DNA of 64,000 bases from an uncultured Roseburia sp. (lineage in GTDB: Bacteria; Bacillota; Clostridia; Lachnospirales; Lachnospiraceae), in NCBI GenBank assembly GCA_934317215.1, contig CAKREH010000018.1, forward strand, positions 1-64,000, written 5' to 3'. This document shows, piece by piece, positions 44,301 to 52,007 of this stretch; position 1 is the first letter of the stretch, and every line of letters starts with the position of its first letter. The notes beneath the pieces were generated by a model. The model saw only the letters and a program-made list of their open reading frames with translations, made no database searches and had not been told where the DNA came from. The position numbers and the translations under genes are program-made.

Positions 44301-46496
44301 ATGGATAGAGATAGCAGAAAGCGGGCAGAGGCGCTGCTTGCGCAGATGACCGCAACAGAAAAAGTGGGACAGTTAAACCAGCATTTATATGGTTTTCGGA
44401 TCTACCATGTAGAAGATGGAAAAATTATTTTTACGCAGGAATTAAAGGATGAAGTAAAAAAGTGGGGCGGGATCGGCACGATCTATGGTCTTTACCGTGC
44501 AGATCCATGGTCGGAAAAAAATTATGAGACAGGGCTTGCCGGGGGACTTTCCATGCAGGCATATAATCAGTTACAGAAATATGTGATCGAACACAGCCGC
44601 CTTGGAATTCCATTTTTACTGAGCAGTGAATGTCCACATGGACATCAGGCGTTAGACGGATATCTGCTCCCGGTCAATCTGGCAGTAGGTGCATCGTTTG
44701 ACCCGGCATTGTATGAGCGGGCAGGGCAGGTGTGCGGCAGGCAGTTAAAGCAGATGGGCGTGGATTTTGCACTGGTTTCGGCACTGGATATTTTAAGAGA
44801 CCCAAGATGGGGGCGCAGTGAGGAGTGTTATGGGGAGGATCCATATTTATCGGCAGAGCTCGCGCGGGCGATCGTAACAGGAATCCAGAAAGAGGGCGTT
44901 GCAGTGGTTGCAAAACACTTTTGTGCACAGGGGGAGACGACCGGAGGGGTCAATGCCAGCGCAGCGCGGATCGGAGAGAGGGAACTGTGGGAGATCCATT
45001 TACAGGCGGCGAAGGCATGTTGTGAGGCGGGCGTAAAAGGCATTATGGCTGCATACAACGAGATTGATGGAAAATTCTGCCATGCCAACAGACATCTGCT
45101 GCAGGATATTCTGCGGGAACAATTGGGGTTTGACGGGGTCGTGATGGCGGATGGCATCGCCATCGACCAGTTAGACATTATGACGGGGGATAATATCAGG
45201 TCGGCAGCACTTGCACTGAAAGCAGGTGTGGATATCAGTCTGTGGGATGAAGGTTATACAAAGTTAGAGGAGGCGTTAAAACAGGGATTTATCACGGAAA
45301 AGGAACTCGATCAGGCGGTCCTTCGAGTGCTCACTTTGAAATTTGAGCAGGGACTGATGGATAAACCTTATATTGATGAAAACGGGAACCGTACCGCCTC
45401 TTACAGTGAAAATGGTGCTGTTTCATTTCCGACAGAGGCATATCAGGAGTCGGAAAAACTGGCGCGCGAGTCGGTAGTGTTGTTGAAGAATGAAAATGTA
45501 CTGCCGATTGGGAGAGCAGAAAAAATAGCCCTGATCGGTCCAAATGCGGATGATATTTACCGGCAGATCGGTGATTATTCACCTCCAATGGACAGGGCAG
45601 GATATGAGACGTTAAAGAGCGGCATGGAAAAAGAATTTGGTGCAGACCGGGTTCGCTGTTATAATGGACATGAGGTCGGGACGGCTGTTTCTCTTGCGGA
45701 AAATGCGGATATTATCGTGCTGGCATTAGGCGGATCATCGAGTCGTTTTAAAGGGGCGCTGTTCGATGAAAACGGTGCGGCAAAAGTACAGGGAGTACTT
45801 GAGATGGACTGTGGGGAGGGCATGGATACCGCCAGATTACAGCTCCCCGGGAACCAGAACGAACTGTTTACGGCTGTCTGTGCGCTGAAAAAACCGGTGA
45901 TCTCCGTAGTCATTGCCGGGCGGCCTTATGCAATCCCTGAAATTGCGCAGGATTCAGATGCACTGTTATATGCTTTTTATCCGGGACCGATGGGAGGAAA
46001 AGCAATCGCGGAGCTGTTGTCTGGAAAATATGCACCGTCCGGCAGACTGCCGGTGTCCCTTCCGCGAAACTGCGGACAGCTTCCGGTGTACTATAACCAT
46101 ACGGTGTCCTATCCGGCAATGCACTATTGTGATATGGAACAGGGAGTTTTGTATACATTTGGGGAAGGAATGGGATATTCCCACATGGAGTATGTGGATA
46201 TCTGTCTTAAAAAGCAGCAGGATGTGTGGATTATTTCAGGAATTGTAAAGAATAAAGGAAATATAGATGATACGGCAGTGCTGCAATGCTACCGGAAAGT
46301 GTTGTCCGGTGAACTTGTGCCAAGAGAGCGGGAACTGGTTGCATTTTCCAGAATAAAAGTGGAAAAAGGAAGTCAGAAGGCATTTGAAATCGTTATGAAT
46401 GCGGATAAATTCCTGTATTTTAATGAGAGTGGTGCAAAGATTTATAAGAGTAAAATACTTTTAATGGATAGTGGAAAAATAATTTTTGAAGAATAG
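44301..46496 (+). CDS. GH3 glycoside hydrolase, normal domain order
   Basis: A 731-residue cytoplasmic GH3 enzyme in the usual order: TIM barrel (residues ~10-330), alpha/beta sandwich (~390-600), then a shortened fibronectin-III-like end. Nucleophile Asp284 lies in VMADGIA, where most beta-glucosidases have SDW. KHFCAQG matches the usual KH motif. The NagZ His/Asp signature is absent, so it is not a typical N-acetylglucosaminidase. Its role next to mannosidases is unclear. The ribosome binding site is weak (AGGACAG close to the ATG), and it starts 10 nt after the MFS gene. Confidence 0.88.
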   Translation: MDRDSRKRAEALLAQMTATEKVGQLNQHLYGFRIYHVEDGKIIFTQELKDEVKKWGGIGTIYGLYRADPWSEKNYETGLAGGLSMQAYNQLQKYVIEHSRLGIPFLLSSECPHGHQALDGYLLPVNLAVGASFDPALYERAGQVCGRQLKQMGVDFALVSALDILRDPRWGRSEECYGEDPYLSAELARAIVTGIQKEGVAVVAKHFCAQGETTGGVNASAARIGERELWEIHLQAAKACCEAGVKGIMAAYNEIDGKFCHANRHLLQDILREQLGFDGVVMADGIAIDQLDIMTGDNIRSAALALKAGVDISLWDEGYTKLEEALKQGFITEKELDQAVLRVLTLKFEQGLMDKPYIDENGNRTASYSENGAVSFPTEAYQESEKLARESVVLLKNENVLPIGRAEKIALIGPNADDIYRQIGDYSPPMDRAGYETLKSGMEKEFGADRVRCYNGHEVGTAVSLAENADIIVLALGGSSSRFKGALFDENGAAKVQGVLEMDCGEGMDTARLQLPGNQNELFTAVCALKKPVISVVIAGRPYAIPEIAQDSDALLYAFYPGPMGGKAIAELLSGKYAPSGRLPVSLPRNCGQLPVYYNHTVSYPAMHYCDMEQGVLYTFGEGMGYSHMEYVDICLKKQQDVWIISGIVKNKGNIDDTAVLQCYRKVLSGELVPRERELVAFSRIKVEKGSQKAFEIVMNADKFLYFNESGAKIYKSKILLMDSGKIIFEE

Positions 46497-46527
46497 GAAG
46501 AAATTCTGAAAGCAGGAGGAGAAAATT

Positions 46528-48369
46528 ATGTATTTATTACCAAAGCCAAAAACGATCAAAGAACAGGAGGGACAGATGCTGCTTTGCCACAGCACGCAGA
46601 TTGTGATGTCAAAAGAGGTGGCAGAGACAGAGATGCATGCAGCAAAAAGACTGCAGGAGGCGATCCGGCAGGAAACCGGGCTTATTCTGCTGATTTCCGT
46701 GGGGGAAGCAAGGGAGGGGGATCTCTCTCTTGGGATCGTAAAAACATTATCAGAGCAGACATATGAGATCACAATCGGCGAAAAAGGCGGACAGATCTCA
46801 GGAGGAGACGGGGCAGCTGTGCTTTATGGCGTGGAGACTTTCTGCCAGATCATACAGCAGTGTGGCGGAATACTGCCCTGTGTCCGGATTCAGGATGAAC
46901 CGGATATGCTAAACCGTGGTTATTATTTTGACCAGACAAGGGGACGTGTATTAAAACTGGAAGAACTTAAAAAAATTGCAGACAGGATGAGCCGCTATAA
47001 ATTAAACCAGCTTCAGCTTTATGTGGAACATACCTATCTGTTCCGTGACTTTTCGGAAATGTGGAGAGATCAGACTCCGCTTACGGCAGAGGAGATCTTA
47101 GAACTTGACAGTTATTGCCGGGAACGTCATATTGAACTGGTTCCGTCAATGGCAAGTTTTGGACATCTGTGCACACTGCTCTCCACAAAAACATATGGGG
47201 ATCTCTGCGAGATGGAGGATTCCTGGAAGGAACCGTTTTCCTTCTGGAACCGGATGCGGTATCATACGATCAATGTCTCCGATGAGCGTTCCATTCCGTT
47301 GATCAAAAAGATGATCGCAGAATATATGCAGTTGTTTTCTTCGGATAAATTTAATATCTGTGCGGATGAGACATTCTGCCTTGGCAAATATAAATCGAAA
47401 AAACATGCAGAAGAGCGTGGTGTTCATCGGCTATACATTGACTATGTCAAAGAAATTGCACAATTTCTGGTAGAAAATGGAAAAACCCCGATGTTCTGGG
47501 GTGATATCATCTGGAATTCGCCGGAACTGATGAAGGAACTGCCTGAGAGCATGATCTGCCTGAACTGGGGATATGCACCGGAACAGAGGGAAGATGAGAC
47601 GAGGGCGATTGCACAGACGGGTGCAGTGCAGTATTTGTGTCCGGGTGTATGCGGCTGGAACCAGTGGGCAAACTTAATAGAAGATTCTTATAAAAATATT
47701 ACAAGAATGTGCGGTTATGCAGCAAAATATCAGGGTATCGGTGTGTTGAACACAGACTGGGGAGATTTTGGACACATCAATGATCCGGCGTTTTCTGTTC
47801 CGGGGATGATCTATGGTGCTGTATTTTCATGGAATGGGGAGGAGATACCATTTGCAGAGTTAAACCGTATGATCTCACGGATCGAGTATGGGGATACTAC
47901 CGGAAATTATGTTTCCCATCTGGCAGAAATCTGCGGACAGTCGGTATTTCAGTGGAGAGAAGCTGTCATGTATTATGAGAACCGGTGCTTAAAGCATGAA
48001 CTCGAAGAGGGCGAAGATCTGTTCCGCGGTGTGGATCAGGCGGGTGTAGATGCTGCAGCAGATGCCCTGCGTGATATATACAAAAAACTTTTGGAGAGCA
48101 CGCAGGCGATGCCGGAAACCAAAAAACAGATGCAGCTTTTATCCGTGACATTGCAGGGGATCGGTATCTGGAATGCCGTAGGACTCCTGACAGAAAGCAT
48201 GGAAAAAACGGGAAGTTTTGATATGCAGAAAGGTCTGGAACTGGCAGAAAAGTTAGAATGCTGGTTTATGGCTTATAAAGAAAACTGGAGAGCCACCAGC
48301 AAAGAAGGCGATCTGCATCATATTGCAGAGATCGTGTTCTGGTATGCAGACCGGATGCGCAGAAAATGA
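46528..48369 (+). CDS. GH20 beta-N-acetylhexosaminidase
   Basis: A 613-residue cytoplasmic retaining hexosaminidase. An N-terminal GH20b-like alpha/beta domain (~1-120) precedes the TIM barrel. The catalytic pair is Asp280-Glu281 (ICADETFC); substrate-assisted catalysis by the acetamido group is the family mechanism. It is cytoplasmic and of similar size to streptococcal GH20C. It would remove terminal GlcNAc from imported N-glycan arms so that mannosidases can act. It is the last gene of operon 2; no strong terminator was seen in the following 200 bp. Confidence 0.93.
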   Translation: MYLLPKPKTIKEQEGQMLLCHSTQIVMSKEVAETEMHAAKRLQEAIRQETGLILLISVGEAREGDLSLGIVKTLSEQTYEITIGEKGGQISGGDGAAVLYGVETFCQIIQQCGGILPCVRIQDEPDMLNRGYYFDQTRGRVLKLEELKKIADRMSRYKLNQLQLYVEHTYLFRDFSEMWRDQTPLTAEEILELDSYCRERHIELVPSMASFGHLCTLLSTKTYGDLCEMEDSWKEPFSFWNRMRYHTINVSDERSIPLIKKMIAEYMQLFSSDKFNICADETFCLGKYKSKKHAEERGVHRLYIDYVKEIAQFLVENGKTPMFWGDIIWNSPELMKELPESMICLNWGYAPEQREDETRAIAQTGAVQYLCPGVCGWNQWANLIEDSYKNITRMCGYAAKYQGIGVLNTDWGDFGHINDPAFSVPGMIYGAVFSWNGEEIPFAELNRMISRIEYGDTTGNYVSHLAEICGQSVFQWREAVMYYENRCLKHELEEGEDLFRGVDQAGVDAAADALRDIYKKLLESTQAMPETKKQMQLLSVTLQGIGIWNAVGLLTESMEKTGSFDMQKGLELAEKLECWFMAYKENWRATSKEGDLHHIAEIVFWYADRMRRK

Positions 48370-48578
48370 TAAAAAAGTATAAATTCTATCAGGTGATAAC
48401 TGATTAATCATCAGGACTTTTCGCGGGAAATTTATGATATAGCAGATTGTCTGCGGCCGGAATCATAAGCAAATGAGAGGATACAAGAATAAATCTCAAT
48501 ATTTTCCACATACTAACTCCAAAGCTGATATATAAGAAAGAGCTGCTTTATCAAAATATAGCATTGGAGGATAACAAC

Positions 48579-49127
48579 GTGAAAGCAACAGGAATTGTTC
48601 GCCGGATAGATGACTTAGGACGCATCGTGGTACCAAAAGAGATCAGAAGAACTTTAAGGATCCGCGAGGGCGACCCGCTTGAGATATTTACAGACCGCGA
48701 GGGGGAGATCATCCTGAAAAAATATTCGCCAATCGGTGAACTTGGACAATTTGCCGGGGAATATGCGGAAAGCCTGGCACAGACTACGGGATATCTTGTT
48801 CTTGTGACAGACTGTGACCATGTGATCGCAGCATCCGGAAGCGGGAAAAAAGAATTTGAGGAAAAACCGGTCAGCAGACAGTTAGAGGAAGCAATCAGTG
48901 AAAGAAAGAACTATCAGGCATCCGCGGGAGATGCGGAATTTATGAAAGTGACGTTAGATGATGCCGGGGAATATACAGAGCAGGCATTCAGCACGATCAT
49001 CTGTGAGGGAGATGCGATCGGTGCAGTGATCATCTGCAATAAGGATGAGAAAAAGAAAATGAATGATACCGAAGGAAAACTTGCTGCGGCGGCAGCATCA
49101 TTTTTGGGACGGCAGATGGAACAGTAA
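48579..49127 (+). CDS. spoVT: Stage V sporulation protein T (AbrB-type regulator)
   Basis: A 182-residue DNA-binding regulator of forespore genes. The N-terminal swapped-hairpin domain reads KATGIVRRIDDLGRIVVPKE, followed by RIREGDPLEIF; a GAF-like domain fills ~55-180. The start is GTG 48579 with GGAGG at 48566-48570; an in-frame TTG at 48564 overlaps that site and adds five residues that SpoVT lacks. Presence suggests a sporulation programme or its remnant. Confidence 0.95.
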   Translation: MKATGIVRRIDDLGRIVVPKEIRRTLRIREGDPLEIFTDREGEIILKKYSPIGELGQFAGEYAESLAQTTGYLVLVTDCDHVIAASGSGKKEFEEKPVSRQLEEAISERKNYQASAGDAEFMKVTLDDAGEYTEQAFSTIICEGDAIGAVIICNKDEKKKMNDTEGKLAAAAASFLGRQMEQ

Positions 49128-49144
49128 AAATTAAAACGAAGATA

Positions 49145-49192
49145 AAAAGAGGCGGCGGGGTTTCTAATAAGAAAATTCCGCTGCTTCTTTTC
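49145..49192 (+). terminator. Rho-independent terminator after spoVT
   Basis: AGAGGCGGCGGGGTTTC pairs imperfectly with GAAAATTCCGCTGCTTCT around TAATAA, followed by TTTTC. Confidence 0.75.
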
Positions 49193-49259
49193 ACTATTGG
49201 AAAAACAAAAAAAATCATATACAATAGACACTGTAAATGAGACAGAAATGGAGCAGCTT

Positions 49260-50318
49260 ATGAAATTCATACATGTTTCGGATGTACATCTTGGAATAAA
49301 ACCGGATGAGAGAAAACCCTGGAGTGAAAAAAGAGCGCAGGATATCTGGGACTCTTTTGCAGAAGTGATCGAGGCAGCGGCAGAGTTAAAACCGGATTTT
49401 TTGCTGATATCGGGTGATCTGTTTCATGCGCAGCCGTTAAAAAAAGAACTTCGGGAAGTCAATTATCTTTTCAGCAGAATACCCCAGACGAAAATTATCC
49501 TGATGGCGGGCAATCACGATTATCTCCGCACAAAATCGTATTATCTGACGATGGAGTGGGAGGAGAATGTTTATTTTTTCCGTCAGGAGGAGCCGGGACA
49601 TTTTGATTTTGAGGAGGAAAATGTCAGTATTTATGGATTAAGTTACTGGCACAGGGAGATAGGGGAACCGGTTTACGATTCAATCATTCCGGAGGATTTG
49701 TCGAAGATCAACATTCTTTTGGTGCATGGCGGAGATCCACAGCATATTCCATACCATCCGAAGCATATTCTGGAAAATGGGTTTGATTATATTGCTGCCG
49801 GACATATTCACAAAGGCGGACAGCAGATCCCGGGGCGTGCAGTGATGGCGGGAAGTTTAGAGCCGACAGATAAAAATGATGTCGGATCACATGGATACTG
49901 GCTGGGAACGATCGATAAAGAGTATACCGATATTCATTTTCATCCGGTCAAAAAATGCGAATACTGTCATGAAGTTTATCCGGTTACAGGGGAAACGACA
50001 AATTTCGAACTATGTGAGTGGGTAAAAACACTGCTGGCAGAGAGACCGGGGTATCAGTATTTCCGTCTGTTTCTGCGGGGGAAAGTTTCGCCGGATATCG
50101 GATTTGATACGGCAAAGTTAGAGGAATTTGACAGGGTTGTCGATGTGACGGAACAGCTTTCGCCGGATTATGACTATGAAAAATTAAAAGAAAACTATAA
50201 AGATACCCTTCTTGGGAATTACATAGAGGAAATGGAAAGGCGGCCGCAGGATGTGGTCACAAAAAAGGCATTGGAATATGGAGTCAATGCGTTATTAGGA
50301 TATAAAATATGCAGATAA
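49260..50318 (+). CDS. Mre11/SbcD-like DNA exonuclease (YhaO type)
   Basis: A 352-residue metallophosphoesterase with all nuclease motifs: SDVHLG at the N-terminus, SGDLFH, AGNHDY, LVHGG and GHIHKGG. It would be a Mn2+-dependent nuclease. ATG 49260 follows GGAG; the frame is open back to a TTG at 49197, but the tail is not family-like. It overlaps the next gene, a Rad50-like ATPase, by 10 nt. This pair corresponds to B. subtilis yhaO-yhaN and not to sbcD-sbcC. Confidence 0.9.
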   Translation: MKFIHVSDVHLGIKPDERKPWSEKRAQDIWDSFAEVIEAAAELKPDFLLISGDLFHAQPLKKELREVNYLFSRIPQTKIILMAGNHDYLRTKSYYLTMEWEENVYFFRQEEPGHFDFEEENVSIYGLSYWHREIGEPVYDSIIPEDLSKINILLVHGGDPQHIPYHPKHILENGFDYIAAGHIHKGGQQIPGRAVMAGSLEPTDKNDVGSHGYWLGTIDKEYTDIHFHPVKKCEYCHEVYPVTGETTNFELCEWVKTLLAERPGYQYFRLFLRGKVSPDIGFDTAKLEEFDRVVDVTEQLSPDYDYEKLKENYKDTLLGNYIEEMERRPQDVVTKKALEYGVNALLGYKICR

Positions 50319-51994
50319 AAGAAGCAATCATTGGTCAGTTTGGAAAATTGCAGAACAGGAATATCTCATTTGAACCGGGGATCAACGTGATTTATGGGGA
50401 GAATGAGGCGGGAAAAACAACGCTGCATGATTTTTTGCCGGGAATGTTTTTCGGAATGGAAAAGGGCCGCGGAAGAGGCACGCGAAACAGCATGTACCAA
50501 AAGCATGAGCCTTGGCATGCACCTTCCTATTATAGTGGTGCCCTGCGATTTTTGGTGGATGGAAAACCATTTTATTTAGAACGTAATTTTTACTATAAAG
50601 ATAAAAAAGATATTTTAAAGAACGAGGCGGATGGGGAAGAACTGTCGGTTGCTTACGGCGATCTGACCATGCTGCTCGGTGGAATAGATAAAGAAACGTT
50701 TGGAAACACTTATGATATACCGCAGACCGGGGCAGTGACAGGAAAAGAGCTTGCAGATATCCTGGCTGAATATCTCTCAAATGCTGCGGAGAGCGGCGGC
50801 GCAAATATCCAGGTTCAGAGGGCAAAAGCAGCACTCGCAGCAAGAAAGCGGGAACTGACGCAGGAAGTAAAAACGATCCGTGAACAGAAAAATGCGGATA
50901 TCCACCAGCTGATTGTGGAAAAAGATCTCTTAGAACGTGACAGCCGTGGATTACATGCCAGCATTGAGGATGCCGAGAGGGAGATTGACCAGTTAAAGCG
51001 TGTGCGTGTGGAAGAAATCGGTGAAAAACGAAAGAGATTATCCGAACAGGAAAGACATCAGACAGTCCGTATGGAGAGGCAGGATGCTGCGCCGGAGAGA
51101 ACAGGGACAGAGAAAGCCGGAAAATCAGAATGGGAAAAAGAACAGCCCGACCGCATGGCAGGGATCGGACTTTGTGCTTCTGCGCTGCTTGTCAATACAG
51201 CGGTACACCACGTCACTTCGTATCCGTCACGCCTGTTTTTTATTTTGCAGGCAGTCTTTTTTGCAGGAATGATTCTTTGCGGACTTTATGTGGGAATCCG
51301 CTATGCGGTGGAGAAGGCAAAAAAAGAGGTCTGTATATCCGCGCAAAAAAACGGCTTAGAGGGTGCAACACAGGAAACTTATGCGGATGCAGGACTGCGG
51401 CAGGCGGAACGGATGCTTCTCAGTTTAAAAGAATCGCTGTCTGAGAAAGAGACCAGACATTACAATATCATGCAGAATCTTGAGGCTGCAAAACAGCCGG
51501 GAGGACAGGAAAAAGAACTGTTAGAAGATATCCGCGCATTAGAACTTGCAGCGGCAGAGATCGACCGTCTTGCAAAAGAGTATTATGAGGACAGTTTAGA
51601 TGGACTTGGGAGTGCCGTTTCAAGGTGGATGTCACAGCTTACTGCAGGGAAATATGATCATGCGATTGTAAAGGAAGACGGAACGCTTTTGATTTTAGCA
51701 GATGGAAAAGAGATTCTGCCGGAGGCACTGAGTCATGGAACGTTAGAACAGATTTATCTTGCATTCCGTCTTGCTGTGGGAGAGATCGTGACAAAAGAGG
51801 AGCCTATGCCGGTTATTTTTGATGAGGCATTTGGCATGTATGATGAAAAACGTCTGATGCAGACACTTCGTGCACTTGATTGTCAGATCAGAAAAGAGCA
51901 GGGAAGACAGATACTGATCTTTACCTGCCAGAAGCGCGAGATGGAATTACTTGAACAGTCAGGGATTACATATCATAAAATTGTTTTGGAATAG
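50309..51994 (+). CDS. Rad50/SMC-like ATPase with membrane hairpin (YhaN type, short)
   Basis: A 561-residue AAA_23-type protein. Walker A GENEAGKTT is at residues 30-38 and the C-terminal half supplies LSHGTLEQ (signature) and VIFDEAFGMYD (Walker B). Between two coiled coils (~165-260 and ~340-410), residues ~283-302 and ~308-332 are hydrophobic and predict two membrane helices where Rad50 has its zinc hook; no CxxC is present. B. subtilis YhaN is also membrane-spanning but, as known, is ~960 residues, so this one has very short coiled coils. It is translationally coupled to the nuclease gene. Confidence 0.88.
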   Translation: MQIKEAIIGQFGKLQNRNISFEPGINVIYGENEAGKTTLHDFLPGMFFGMEKGRGRGTRNSMYQKHEPWHAPSYYSGALRFLVDGKPFYLERNFYYKDKKDILKNEADGEELSVAYGDLTMLLGGIDKETFGNTYDIPQTGAVTGKELADILAEYLSNAAESGGANIQVQRAKAALAARKRELTQEVKTIREQKNADIHQLIVEKDLLERDSRGLHASIEDAEREIDQLKRVRVEEIGEKRKRLSEQERHQTVRMERQDAAPERTGTEKAGKSEWEKEQPDRMAGIGLCASALLVNTAVHHVTSYPSRLFFILQAVFFAGMILCGLYVGIRYAVEKAKKEVCISAQKNGLEGATQETYADAGLRQAERMLLSLKESLSEKETRHYNIMQNLEAAKQPGGQEKELLEDIRALELAAAEIDRLAKEYYEDSLDGLGSAVSRWMSQLTAGKYDHAIVKEDGTLLILADGKEILPEALSHGTLEQIYLAFRLAVGEIVTKEEPMPVIFDEAFGMYDEKRLMQTLRALDCQIRKEQGRQILIFTCQKREMELLEQSGITYHKIVLE

Positions 51995-52007
51995 AGGAGA
52001 TGCAATC

